Below are positions 37,642 to 50,821 of a stretch of 64,000 nt of DNA, in pieces. This stretch comes from Cupriavidus respiraculi. Lineage in GTDB: Bacteria > Pseudomonadota > Gammaproteobacteria > Burkholderiales > Burkholderiaceae. The translations under genes and the position numbers were made by a program. Under the pieces are notes generated by a model, which did no database searches, had not been told where the DNA came from, and was given only the letters and a program-made list of their open reading frames with translations. The stretch is from positions 930,001 to 994,000 of the forward strand of contig NZ_CAJZAH010000002.1 in the NCBI RefSeq assembly GCF_914271545.1, written 5' to 3'. Position 1 is the first letter of the stretch, and each line of letters starts with the position of its first letter.

Positions 37642-38682
37642 TCAGCCGCCGTGCGCCGGCACGGGAAGGCGGGGAGACAACGCGAGGACGCGGTGCGGCG
37701 TCCCGCCAATCACGGCATTGCGGTAGCGCTCGACAATGCCGTCGAGCCGGAACGCGAACAGCCATGCCGCGACGAGCAACGCCGCGCCCGCCGCGACCGC
37801 GGCAAGCTGCCCGGCCGGGAGCCTGCGTGGCCCATGCAGGGTCAGATAGGCCGTGCCCAGCAGCACGATCCACGCCAGGGCAAGCGCATAGCCGGCCAGC
37901 ACGTCCGACAGCCAGTGCATGCCCAGGTACAGGCGCGACAGTCCGATCAGGACTACCAGCACGCCCAGCACCGCCACCACCGGAACCCGCACGCGCCAGC
38001 GCTGGCCGATGCACAGCAGGAAGGCGAGAAAGCCGTAGGTGACCATGCTGCTGGTGGCGTGTCCGCTGGGGAACGAGAACGACTCGATGCCGCCGTAGAT
38101 GCTCGCCGGGCGCGAGCGTTCCACCGCGTACTTCAGCACCACCACGCACACCCGCGCGCCCAGCAGCGCCCCGGCCCAGTACGCGGCCGCCGCCCACTGC
38201 CTGCGCCATGCGAGCCAGGCGAACACGGCCACGCCGACGGCCAGCGCGATGCGGAATCCGCCGAACTCGGTCAGCGCCACCATCGCGATATCGAGCCACG
38301 GGGCGCGCAGGCGCTGCAGCGCGTCGAACACGGCGTGGTCCAGGCGCACCAGCGGCGCACCGGCGGCGATCTGGTGCTCCAGCCAGATCAGCGCGCCGCC
38401 GCACGCGAACAGCGCGGCGGCGGCCGCCGCCAGCAACAGCAGCTCGGCGGCGTCGCGCTCCAGCACGCGCACCAGATAGCTGCCCTCGCCCCGGCGCCGG
38501 CCCAGTGCGTCGCGCGCGGACAGGCGCAGCCCGTCCAGCCCGCGCACCACCGGGCGCAGCACGGCCAGCACCGCGCGCATCAGCAGCAGCGCCAGCATCG
38601 ACAACAGCAGCAGCAGTACCAGGGCGGCCAGCGCCACCGCGGGCGTGGGGCCGGCCCACTGCGTCAGCAACGACATGGACAT
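37642..38682 (-). CDS. PAP2-family phosphatase, membrane
   Basis: A 346-residue polytopic membrane protein with a PAP2 (type 2 phosphatidic acid phosphatase) core. All three active-site motifs are visible: KYAVERSRP (K-x6-RP), PSGH in SFSFPSGHATS, and SRLYLGMHWLSD with the catalytic His. It likely dephosphorylates lipid phosphates such as undecaprenyl diphosphate or PA in the periplasmic leaflet. The N-terminal 110 residues carry two extra hydrophobic segments and an Arg-rich linker. The start is ATG 38682 or 38676. Its start nearly touches the stop of the HD gene (38687), so the two are transcribed together. Confidence 0.85.
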   Translation of the reverse strand: MSMSLLTQWAGPTPAVALAALVLLLLLSMLALLLMRAVLAVLRPVVRGLDGLRLSARDALGRRRGEGSYLVRVLERDAAELLLLAAAAAALFACGGALIWLEHQIAAGAPLVRLDHAVFDALQRLRAPWLDIAMVALTEFGGFRIALAVGVAVFAWLAWRRQWAAAAYWAGALLGARVCVVVLKYAVERSRPASIYGGIESFSFPSGHATSSMVTYGFLAFLLCIGQRWRVRVPVVAVLGVLVVLIGLSRLYLGMHWLSDVLAGYALALAWIVLLGTAYLTLHGPRRLPAGQLAAVAAGAALLVAAWLFAFRLDGIVERYRNAVIGGTPHRVLALSPRLPVPAHGG

Positions 38683-38686
38683 GGCG

Positions 38687-39541
38687 TCAGCGATGCACCG
38701 CGAGGCGCGCGAGGTTGGCGCGCGCCGGCGCCTCGCAATCGGCGAACGCGGCGGTGTGGAACAGGCGCGGGCGCGCGGCCAGTTCGGCCATGAACGCCTG
38801 GCGGCGGGCGTCGAACGCGGCGCGCAGCGCCGTGCCATGCAGGCCCGTATGCGCGGCCAGCACGCCGGCGTTCTCGGCGAACACGTCGTCGCTGTAGCGC
38901 TCGAACTCCTCGGCGGGAGCTGCCAGCCGGTACAGGTCCAGATCCAGCACGGGGCCGCCGTCGGGGGCGACCGGCGCATGGGTGCCGGTATCGAGCACGA
39001 TGCGGGCCGCGGCCTGGATCACGTCGGGCGCGACGCCGGCGGCCATGGTGGAAATCAGCGCGGCGGAGGCGGCCTCGTTGTGCGGGCTGCCGGGCACGTA
39101 GACAGCGTCGTGGAACAGCACGGCCAGGGCCTGCGCGGGCGTGAGCGCGAGCCCGCGGGCCTGCGCGAGCTCGAACATCTCCATGACGTGGCGGCGGTCG
39201 TGGTAGCGCCGATACGGCGCGTCGTACAGCGCCAATACCGCCAGCACCGCGGCGCGCGGCAGGAAGTCCAGGCAGCGCAGGCACTGGGGCCAGTCCGGTG
39301 CGAAGCGCGGCTGCATGCCCGACCCCGTGGCCACCGGCTCGCGGAATACCGTCAGCGGACGGACCCACAATGGGCCGGGGTCACGGTCGGCGCGATAGAC
39401 CACCACCTCGGACAGGTCCGATTCGATGCGGCCGCGGCCGGCCAGCGTATAGCTGCCGCCCTTGTAATGGCGCCAGCGCATGCCAGGCAGCCAGTCGTCG
39501 CCGGCGGCGGCAGGGGAAGCGGCAGGTTGCTCGCTCTTCAT
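38687..39541 (-). CDS. DUF1653 domain fused to HD-type predicted metal-dependent phosphohydrolase
   Basis: A 284-residue soluble protein. The N-terminal third (about 18-75) is a DUF1653 domain (GMRWRHYKGGSYTLAG, then EVVVYRADRDPGPLWVRPLTVF). The rest is an HD-like domain with YHDRRHVMEMFEL (about 115-127) and LFHDAVY (about 147-153), giving the His/Asp metal ligands. HD proteins of this kind are often annotated as predicted metal-dependent phosphohydrolases; the true substrate is unknown. A GGAGACGCC motif sits immediately before ATG 39541. It precedes the PAP2 gene on the same strand and is divergent from the peptidase gene. Confidence 0.82.
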   Translation of the reverse strand: MKSEQPAASPAAAGDDWLPGMRWRHYKGGSYTLAGRGRIESDLSEVVVYRADRDPGPLWVRPLTVFREPVATGSGMQPRFAPDWPQCLRCLDFLPRAAVLAVLALYDAPYRRYHDRRHVMEMFELAQARGLALTPAQALAVLFHDAVYVPGSPHNEAASAALISTMAAGVAPDVIQAAARIVLDTGTHAPVAPDGGPVLDLDLYRLAAPAEEFERYSDDVFAENAGVLAAHTGLHGTALRAAFDARRQAFMAELAARPRLFHTAAFADCEAPARANLARLAVHR

Positions 39542-39724
39542 GGCGTCTCCTTCGATGTCAGGCGCACATCTTAGTCCACGCGGCCCGCGGAAACGGCGGC
39601 GCGACGGCATCCCGGTTGAAATCGCCATTCAAAGAAATGCATTGGCCAGGACCGGCGCCAGCCGGTAGGCTTATGCCAGCACAGGCCGCGCGGCCCGCCG
39701 CGCATGGCGACCAGGAGACGATCG

Positions 39725-41923
39725 ATGCCCCAGGCAACCATCAAGCAACTCCACCCGAAGCTGCGGCTGGTCAGCAACGGCAGCGAGCCCGTCAACCTGC
39801 TGCGCGCCCAGTATTCGCAATGCGTGGCCAGCCGGCTGCCGCTGCTGCCGAGGACCGCCGACCGGCGCATGGTGGTCGAGCGCGATACGCGCGACGCCTT
39901 CGCCTCGGGCCTGTCCGACTTTTCCTGCCTGGAGATCGACCGCGGCGAGGTGGCGCGGCCCAAGCAGGACGCGATGCCGCCGGCCGACGACGTCTTCGTG
40001 AACGTCATCATCGAAACCGAGCCGCGCGAGGGCGATGCCGCCATGCTGGCCGCCGCGGCGGACGCGATGATGCAGGCCATCCGCGCGGCGGTGTTGGCCT
40101 GCACCTCGCGCCGGCGCCGCCCAGGGCTCATGCTGCCGCGCGGCAACTATATCGCCGCCACCGTGCCCATCTCCGCGCTGCGCGCCATTGCGGCGCTCGA
40201 GGGCGTGCGCTATGTCCACCGCAGCGAATCGCTGGCCATGCGCTTTCCGCTGCCGTCCGAGGCGAGGGTGTCCACGCCCACCGAGCGGCGCGTCACCGTC
40301 GAAGGCGAGACGCAGCCCGGCGCCGGCGTGCTGGTCGGCATCATCGACGTCGGCGGTTTCGACTTTGCCCACGAGGACTTCCTCGACGCCAGGGGCAATA
40401 CGCGCTTCGTCTCGATCTGGGACCAGGGCGGCGACTTCCGGCCGCCGCCGGCCAGCATGGGCTACGGCTCGGAGCTGACCGCGGCGCGCATGGACGCGGC
40501 GCTCGCCGCCGCGCGCAAGGGCGGGCCGCCCGCCACCGAGATCGAGACCCAGTCGCAGCAGGAGCCGGGCTCGCATGCCACCCACGTGGCCAGCATCGCC
40601 GCCGGCAACCGGGGCGTCTGCCCGGGCGCGAAGATCGCCGGCGTGCTGATCAGCATCGAGGCGCCCGAATCCGACTACGAGGCGCGGCGCTGGACCTTCA
40701 GCGATGCCTCGCGGATCATCCACGCCGTCGAATACCTGCGCGGCGTCGCCGAACGCGAGGGCCTGCCGCTGTCGATCAACGTGAGCCTGGGCACCAACGG
40801 CGGCTCGCACGACGGCGCCAACGGCACCTGCCGCTGGCTCGACGCGTTCCTGAGCACGCCCGGCCGCGCCATCTCCATCGCGGCCGGCAATGCCGGGCAG
40901 GAGCGCCCCACGCCGGAGGACCGCTTCGGCTGGATGATGGGGCGCATCCACACCAGCGGCCATATCCGCTCCAAGGGCCTGACCGTCGAGCTCGAATGGG
41001 TCGTGGTCGGCGACGGCATCGCGGACTTCTCCGAGAACGAGCTCGAGATCTGGTACGGCGCGCAGGACCGCATCACGGTGGCGGTGCAGCCGCCCAACAG
41101 TTCCGCGTGGTACGAGGTGGCGCCGCGCGAGTTCATCGAGAACCGGCGCCTGCCCGACGGCACCGTGCTGTCGGTCTACAACGAGCTCTATCACCCGGCC
41201 AACGGGGACAACTACATCGGCGTCTACCTGTCGCCGTTCCTGGACCCCGGCGCGTATGTGCCGGTGACCGCCGGCGTGTGGAAGGTGCGGCTGCACGGCG
41301 ACGAGATCCGCGACGGGCGCTTTCACGCCTGGATCGAGCGCGACGATCCGATGGAGCTGCAACGCCGGCGCGAACTGGCCGCCTACCGCTTTCCGTCCTT
41401 CTTCGCCGAGGCCAGCAACGTCGATTCGCATTCGATCAACTCGCTGGCCTGCGCGCACTGGGTGATCGGCGTGGCCAACGCCGATACGCGGCTGGGGCGC
41501 GTCCATATCTCCAGCAGCCAGGGGCCGACGCGCGACGACCGCAGCAAGCCGGACCTGTGCGCGCCCGGCACCGATATCGTTGCGGCCAGCGGCTTCTCCG
41601 CCCCGGGGGAATGGGTGTCGATGACGGGCACCAGCATGGCCAGCCCCTATGTCTGCGGCGTGATCGGCCTGCTGCTGGCCAACAAGCCCACGCTGACCGC
41701 GGCGCAGTGCCAGGGCATCCTGCGGCGCACCGCGCGGCCCCTGCCCTCGCACGACTACGCGTGGCGCAACGATGCCGGCTACGGCCTGATCGACCCCGTC
41801 GGCGCGATCCTCGAGGCGCGCGCCTTCGACCAGCGCACCGAGCGGCGCGATGGCGGCGACCCGCCTGCGCGCGCGGCGGTCCGCGACACGGTGCGCCGGC
41901 CACGCCGCAAGGAGCGCGCATGA
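39725..41923 (+). CDS. S8 (subtilisin-like) serine peptidase, predicted cytoplasmic
   Basis: A 732-residue subtilase. No signal peptide is present, so a cytoplasmic location is likely. Residues about 90-165 look like an I9-type inhibitor/chaperone prodomain (DVFVNVIIET, then ISALRAIAALEGVRYVHRSE). The catalytic triad is Asp208 (GIIDVGGFDF), His284 (SHATHVASIAAG) and Ser637 (TGTSMASPYVCG), with oxyanion Asn389 (AAGNAG). A long insert of about 190 residues lies between Asn389 and the catalytic Ser. AGGAGA seven bases before ATG 39725 decides the start over an upstream ATG at 39704. Its stop overlaps the start of the MBL gene (ATGA), implying a joint function. Confidence 0.9.
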   Translation: MPQATIKQLHPKLRLVSNGSEPVNLLRAQYSQCVASRLPLLPRTADRRMVVERDTRDAFASGLSDFSCLEIDRGEVARPKQDAMPPADDVFVNVIIETEPREGDAAMLAAAADAMMQAIRAAVLACTSRRRRPGLMLPRGNYIAATVPISALRAIAALEGVRYVHRSESLAMRFPLPSEARVSTPTERRVTVEGETQPGAGVLVGIIDVGGFDFAHEDFLDARGNTRFVSIWDQGGDFRPPPASMGYGSELTAARMDAALAAARKGGPPATEIETQSQQEPGSHATHVASIAAGNRGVCPGAKIAGVLISIEAPESDYEARRWTFSDASRIIHAVEYLRGVAEREGLPLSINVSLGTNGGSHDGANGTCRWLDAFLSTPGRAISIAAGNAGQERPTPEDRFGWMMGRIHTSGHIRSKGLTVELEWVVVGDGIADFSENELEIWYGAQDRITVAVQPPNSSAWYEVAPREFIENRRLPDGTVLSVYNELYHPANGDNYIGVYLSPFLDPGAYVPVTAGVWKVRLHGDEIRDGRFHAWIERDDPMELQRRRELAAYRFPSFFAEASNVDSHSINSLACAHWVIGVANADTRLGRVHISSSQGPTRDDRSKPDLCAPGTDIVAASGFSAPGEWVSMTGTSMASPYVCGVIGLLLANKPTLTAAQCQGILRRTARPLPSHDYAWRNDAGYGLIDPVGAILEARAFDQRTERRDGGDPPARAAVRDTVRRPRRKERA

Positions 41924-43233
41924 AACTGCAGATCTTCCAGTCCTACCAGGGCGACTGCCTGCTGGTGGAGGCCCGCTCCGGCCACCGCATGCTGTGCGAC
42001 GGCGGCACGGCGGCGGCGATGAAGACCTTCGTCGCGCCCGCGCTGGAACGGCTGCACCGCAACGGCCATGCGCTCGATCTGGTCTACGTCTCGCATATCG
42101 ACGACGACCATATCGGCGGCGTGCTGGCGCTGCTGGAGGCCGCGCTCGACTGGCGCGTCTACGACTATCACGCCGCCAACGGCGACGCCCCGCGCGAGCC
42201 CGAAGCGCCGCGGGTGCCCGAGATACGCGGCCTGTGGCACAACGCCTTCCATGACCAGATCGGCGCCAACACCGGCGCCATCCGCAATCTGCTGGCCGCG
42301 AGCGCGCGCGCGCTGCGCGCGAGCCACGTCGACATGCTGGAGCAACTGGGCTACGAGTACGCGCGCATCGCCACCTCGGTCTCGCAGGCGCTGCGCGTCT
42401 CGCGCCTGCTCAAGCCCGACCTGCTCGGCATACCGCTGAACCGGCTCGAAGCGTCGCCCGCGCACGACGGCAAGCTGCTGATGGCTCGCGCCGGCATGGC
42501 GCCCGAGGCATTGGGTTCGCTGCGCCTGCACATCCTGTCGCCCACGCAGGCCGAACTGGGCAAGCTGCGCGAGGGCTGGAACAACTGGCTGCGCGACCCC
42601 GCCAACCGCCTGAAGGCCATCGCCATCCGCGAGCGTTATCTGGCCGGCGTACAGGCGATCACCGCGGGGCAGGCGATGAACCCGTTCGACCTGCACGACT
42701 GGGAAGGCATCGCGGCCTACGAGGGGGTTACCACGCCCAATGTCGCCTCGCTGGTGTTGCTGGTCGAGGAAGACGGCAAGACGCTGCTGCTGACCGGCGA
42801 CTCGCATCCCGACATGATCCTGCGCGGACTGGAGGACGGTGGCCATCTGCACGACGGTGCCATCCATGTGGACGTGCTCAAGGTCCAGCATCATGGTTCG
42901 GAAAACAATATGACCGAAGCCTTCGGGCGCGCGGTCTCGGCCGACCACTACATCTTCTGCGGCAATGGCGCGCACACCAATCCGGAGCTGTCCGTGCTCG
43001 ACGCCTTTCTGGCCGCGCGCGTCGGCGCTCCGGCGCTGCGTGCCCGGGCCGCGCGCGCGAGAGACCGGCCCTTCACGTTCTGGTTCAACACCACGCCGGA
43101 AGCGCAGACCGCGCGGGCCAATATCGAACATATGACGCGCGTTCGCGCGTGGGCCGAGGCCAGGCTGGAACGCTACCAGCCGCTGCTGAAGGTGCGTTTC
43201 GTGGACAAGGCGTCCGCCTCGCTGACGGTCTGA
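41920..43233 (+). CDS. Metallo-beta-lactamase-fold hydrolase, ComEC-like
   Basis: A 437-residue soluble protein with a metallo-beta-lactamase fold. The metal motif H59-x-D-D-D-H64 is in VSHIDDDHIGG, the later ligand aspartate is D294 in LTGDSHPD, and VQHHGSENN is at 322-330. This motif set resembles the MBL domain of ComEC/Rec2 and related nucleases or phosphodiesterases. A long insert of about 190 residues, mostly helical, separates the first and later motifs. AAGGAG lies five bases before the ATG. It overlaps the peptidase stop by four bases, so the two proteins are made together. The substrate is unknown. Confidence 0.87.
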   Translation: MKLQIFQSYQGDCLLVEARSGHRMLCDGGTAAAMKTFVAPALERLHRNGHALDLVYVSHIDDDHIGGVLALLEAALDWRVYDYHAANGDAPREPEAPRVPEIRGLWHNAFHDQIGANTGAIRNLLAASARALRASHVDMLEQLGYEYARIATSVSQALRVSRLLKPDLLGIPLNRLEASPAHDGKLLMARAGMAPEALGSLRLHILSPTQAELGKLREGWNNWLRDPANRLKAIAIRERYLAGVQAITAGQAMNPFDLHDWEGIAAYEGVTTPNVASLVLLVEEDGKTLLLTGDSHPDMILRGLEDGGHLHDGAIHVDVLKVQHHGSENNMTEAFGRAVSADHYIFCGNGAHTNPELSVLDAFLAARVGAPALRARAARARDRPFTFWFNTTPEAQTARANIEHMTRVRAWAEARLERYQPLLKVRFVDKASASLTV

Positions 43234-43356
43234 CGCGCGCTGGCAGGCGGGCTTCGGCGGCCCCGCCGCGGTATGGCTTCCGTTCGCGCCATGGCGCCCG
43301 GATGCCGGGCGAACAGTCGGATAAGCTACGGGCTTCGCCAGCCCCTCCCATGTCCG

Positions 43357-44523
43357 ATGCTCACCACGCTTGCCGTCGGCAACTACCGCTCGATCCGCGA
43401 GCTGATCGTCCCGCTCTCGCGCCTGAACGTGATCAGCGGCGCCAACGGCGCCGGCAAGTCGAATCTGTATCGCGCGCTGCGGCTGCTCGCCGCGACGGCG
43501 CAGGGAGGCGTGATCGCGGCGCTGGCGCGCGAGGGCGGCCTGAGCTCGACGCTATGGGCCGGACCGGAGCGCTTTTCGCGGGCGATGCTGGACGGCGACG
43601 TGCCGGTCCAGGGCACGGTGCGGCGGCACGTCATCAGCCTGCGGCTGGGCTTTGCGGGTGATGAGCTGGGCTACACCATCGATCTGGGCCTGCCCACGCC
43701 CGTGGCGGGCACGATGTTCGGCGGCGACCCGGAGATCAAGCGCGAGACGATCTGGCACGGCGCATCGCCGCGCCCCGCCGCGACGCTGGTGAGCCGGCGC
43801 GGCGCGATGGTCGAGGTACGCGACGACGTTGGCAAATGGAGTGCGATGCCGAAGCCCATTCGCCCCTTCGACAGCATGCTGACGGAGTACGCCGACCGTC
43901 GCAGTGCGCCCGAGATGATCGCCGTGCGCGACACCATCCGCTCGTGGCGCTTCTACGACCATTTCCGCACCGACGCCGCCGCGCCCGCGCGGCAGCTTCA
44001 TGTCGGCACGCACACGCCGGTGCTGGCCGAGGACGGGGCCGACCTCGCCGCCGCGCTGCAGACCATCCGCGAGATCGGCGATGCCGAGGCGCTCGCCGCC
44101 TGCATCGACGATGCCTTCCCCGGCTCGCGTTTCGAGATCGCCAACCGCGACGGCCGCTTCGAACTGCTGCTGCGCCAGCCCGGCATGCTGCGGCCCCTGT
44201 CCGCGGCGGAACTGTCCGACGGCACGCTGCGCTACCTGCTGCTCGCCGCCGCGCTGCTCACCCCGCGCCCGCCCGCGCTGATGGTGCTCAACGAACCGGA
44301 GACGAGCCTGCACGCCGACCTGTTGCCGGCATTGGCGCGGCTGATCGGCAGCGCCGCGCGCCAGACCCAGATCATCGTGGTCTCCCACGCGGCACGGCTG
44401 ATCGCCGCTCTGGAACGGGAAGACGACTGCCACTCGATCGTGCTCGACAAGGTATTGGGGCAGACGCAGGTGGCCGGCGTGGACAAGACCGAGGCCCCGG
44501 GGTGGCACTGGCCGGCACGTTGA
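43357..44523 (+). CDS. AAA-family ATPase, RecF/OLD-like
   Basis: A 388-residue ATP-binding protein with an ABC/SMC-like ATPase core. Walker A is SGANGAGKSN (about 27-36). A middle region of about 220 residues follows, then an ABC-like signature (LSDGTLRYLLLAAALLT, about 287-303) and Walker B (ALMVLNEPETSLH, about 306-318). A switch-like IIVVSHAARLI sits near 345. It resembles the predicted ATPases (AAA_21 type) that overlap OLD and RecF families but has no TOPRIM domain. The start was placed at ATG 43357, where the domain begins. It follows the MBL gene by 123 bases on the same strand. Confidence 0.85.
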   Translation: MLTTLAVGNYRSIRELIVPLSRLNVISGANGAGKSNLYRALRLLAATAQGGVIAALAREGGLSSTLWAGPERFSRAMLDGDVPVQGTVRRHVISLRLGFAGDELGYTIDLGLPTPVAGTMFGGDPEIKRETIWHGASPRPAATLVSRRGAMVEVRDDVGKWSAMPKPIRPFDSMLTEYADRRSAPEMIAVRDTIRSWRFYDHFRTDAAAPARQLHVGTHTPVLAEDGADLAAALQTIREIGDAEALAACIDDAFPGSRFEIANRDGRFELLLRQPGMLRPLSAAELSDGTLRYLLLAAALLTPRPPALMVLNEPETSLHADLLPALARLIGSAARQTQIIVVSHAARLIAALEREDDCHSIVLDKVLGQTQVAGVDKTEAPGWHWPAR

Positions 44524-44570
44524 GGCGCTCGGCAACAACGCGATCGCGCGCGGGCGGGCAACGCGCGGCC

Positions 44571-44607
44571 AAAAACAAAAACCCCCGAAAGCGTGGGCTT
44601 TCGGGGG
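44571..44607 (-). terminator. Intrinsic terminator of tRNA-Ser
   Basis: Perfect 11-bp stem (CCCCCGAAAGC / GCTTTCGGGGG) with a 4-nt loop. It is followed on the minus strand by a T-rich run, 14 bases past the tRNA 3' end. Confidence 0.88.
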
Positions 44608-44619
44608 CTTCTGATACTG

Positions 44620-44710
<91 letters not shown>

Positions 44711-44799
44711 TGAACTGGTCGCTTCGCGGCGAAACCGAGATTATAGGGAACTCAATCAGCGCCCGCAAGAGGTTTGCCGCGCTTTTTTGCAGCGAAGAC

Positions 44800-47641
<2,842 letters not shown>

Positions 47642-47748
47642 GGTGTCAGGCCTTCGAAATCTGTGCGGTCAGGCGGGATGCCGGCAAGGGCGAAGCCCCG
47701 GCCGGGCGCCGCCCTGCCAAAGCGCCAGTGTAGACGATGCCCCCGAGG

Positions 47749-48894
<1,146 letters not shown>

Positions 48895-49031
48895 GCCGAG
48901 CATTATAGAGAGCGCGTCTTCCGCGGCGGCAACGCCCGCGCGATTGGTAGAATGCGGGGCTTCTCGCGCCACGTCGGCACCGGCGCGGCAGCGGTCCGCC
49001 TCGCCCTCCCTCCGGCCTTTCGATTGCCCGC

Positions 49032-50666
49032 ATGCCCCTTGCCCGTCTCGCGCATCTGAACCCCTTGTCCGTGATCGCGGGCGTGGTCGCCCTGCTGATC
49101 GCGGTGCCCATCGTGGTGGTCGGCGCCAGCGTGCTGACGCCCAGCACGCAGACATGGCGGCATCTGGCCGATACCGTGCTGGCCGAGTACGTCGTCAATA
49201 CGCTGTGGCTGCTGGCGGGCGTGTCGGTGGGCGTGCTGCTGCTGGGCGTGACCACGGCCTGGCTGGTCGCCACGTACCGCTTTCCGGGGCGCGCGCTGAT
49301 GGAATGGGCGCTGGTGCTGCCGCTGGCCATGCCCGCCTACGTGATCGCCTACGCCTATACCGACGCGCTGCAGTTCGCCGGCCCCGTGCAGACGTGGCTG
49401 CGCGAGGTGACCGGCTGGCGCGCACGCGACTACTGGTTTCCCGATATCCGCTCGCTGGGCGGCGCCATCGTGCTGTTCGCGCTGGTGCTCTATCCCTATG
49501 TCTACCTGACAGCGCGCGCGGCCTTCCTGCAGCAGACGCTCAATACGCTGGAGGCGGCGCGCCTGCTTGGGTACGGCACGGTCGGCAGCGTGCTGCGCGT
49601 GATGGTGCCGCTCGCCCGGCCCGGCATCGTGGCCGGCACGGCGCTGGCGATGATGGAAACGCTGGCCGACTTCGGCACCGTGGCCTACTTCGCCATTCCG
49701 ACTTTTTCCACGGGCATCTATCGCGCATGGTTCTCTCTGGGCGACAAGAGCGCGGCGGCGCAGCTGTCCGCCTGCATGCTGGCCTTCGTGATCGGCATTC
49801 TGGTGCTGGAGCGCGTCTCGCGGGGGCGCGCGCGGGTGCATGGCGGGCTGCGCCGGGCGCCCGCCTACCAGCTGCGCGGCTGGCAGGGCTGGGCCGCGCT
49901 GGCCGCGTGCGCGCTGCCGGTGGTGCTGGGCTTCGCGGTGCCGGCCGCGATGCTGTGCCGGATGGCCTTCGTCGACGGCGACGCGCAGTTCGGCCCGCGC
50001 TTCGTCGCGCTGGTGCGCAACAGCTTCGTGCTGGCCAGCGTCACGGCGCTGGCCGCGGTGCTGATCGCACTGGCCGTCGGCTATGCCGGCCGCCTGACCG
50101 GGGGCCTGGTCATGCGGGCGCTGACGCGGCTGTGCGGCATGGGCTATGCCCTGCCCGGCTCGGTGATCGCGGTGGGCGTGCTGGTGCCGGTGGCGCGGCT
50201 GGACAACGCGCTGTCGGCCTGGCTGCAGCAGCACGCCGGCATATCCGCCGGGCTGCTGCTGACCGGCACCATTGCCGCGCTGGTCTACGCGTATCTGGTG
50301 CGCTTTCTCGGCGTGGCGCTGCAGACGGTCAACGCCGGGCTGGCCAAGATCACGCCGAGCATGGACGCGGCCTCGCGCAACCTCGGCCATGGCCCGGCGT
50401 CGACCCTGCGGCGCGTGCATTTCCCCATGCTGCGCGGCACGCTGCTGACCGCGGCGCTGATCGTCTTCGTCGACGTGATGAAGGAATTGCCGGCGACCTT
50501 CGTCATGCGGCCGTTCAACTTCGACACGCTCGCGGTGCAGGCCTACAATCTCGCGTCCGACGAGCGGCTGGCCGAGGCGGCGACCGCCTCGCTGGTGATC
50601 GTGCTGGTCGGACTGCTGCCCGTGGTGGTGCTGTCGCGCGAGATCCGCCGCAGCGGCCGCGAATAG
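49032..50666 (+). CDS. fbpB: Ferric iron ABC transporter permease (fused two-half, FbpB type)
   Basis: A 544-residue inner-membrane permease made of two fused six-helix halves, as in FbpB/SfuB. EAA-like loops appear in both halves (LEAARLLGYGTVGSVLRVMVPLARPG near 175-196 and MDAASRNLGHGPASTLRRVHFP near 440-461). Substrate is judged ferric iron from the FbpC and FbpA partners. A TAGAAT box at 48951-48956 on the plus strand may be the -10. It is divergent from fbpC with a 137-base gap; the HEAT-repeat gene follows on the same strand. Confidence 0.9.
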   Translation: MPLARLAHLNPLSVIAGVVALLIAVPIVVVGASVLTPSTQTWRHLADTVLAEYVVNTLWLLAGVSVGVLLLGVTTAWLVATYRFPGRALMEWALVLPLAMPAYVIAYAYTDALQFAGPVQTWLREVTGWRARDYWFPDIRSLGGAIVLFALVLYPYVYLTARAAFLQQTLNTLEAARLLGYGTVGSVLRVMVPLARPGIVAGTALAMMETLADFGTVAYFAIPTFSTGIYRAWFSLGDKSAAAQLSACMLAFVIGILVLERVSRGRARVHGGLRRAPAYQLRGWQGWAALAACALPVVLGFAVPAAMLCRMAFVDGDAQFGPRFVALVRNSFVLASVTALAAVLIALAVGYAGRLTGGLVMRALTRLCGMGYALPGSVIAVGVLVPVARLDNALSAWLQQHAGISAGLLLTGTIAALVYAYLVRFLGVALQTVNAGLAKITPSMDAASRNLGHGPASTLRRVHFPMLRGTLLTAALIVFVDVMKELPATFVMRPFNFDTLAVQAYNLASDERLAEAATASLVIVLVGLLPVVVLSREIRRSGRE

Positions 50667-50770
50667 GGCGAAGCATCGCGGGCCGGCAGGCGCGGGCTAC
50701 GGGAAAACGCGGACACACGCGGCCCTCAAGCCATGCGGCGCGATGCCGTTAGTACGTCATGGGTCATTGG

Positions 50771-50790
50771 GCCGGCGCCTTTGCGCCGGC
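50771..50790. repeat. GC palindrome before the HEAT-repeat gene
   Basis: GCCGGCGC and GCGCCGGC arms with a CTTT loop, about 30 bases before the HEAT-repeat gene start. No T-run follows, so it is not an obvious terminator; it could fold in the 5' leader. Confidence 0.45.
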
Positions 50791-50821
50791 ATCCTTGCAA
50801 GTCTTCGTGGACGGGAGCCGT

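Noticed and set aside
36134-38659. An 841-codon minus-strand open frame spanning the CNNM gene and beyond
   Set aside because: It crosses the convergent gene boundary and overlaps two motif-supported genes, and is a GC artefact.
39298-41919. A long in-frame upstream extension of the MBL gene through the peptidase gene
   Set aside because: The extension reads the peptidase in a wrong frame and is Arg/Ala-rich. The MBL domain starts at ATG 41920 with an AAGGAG site.
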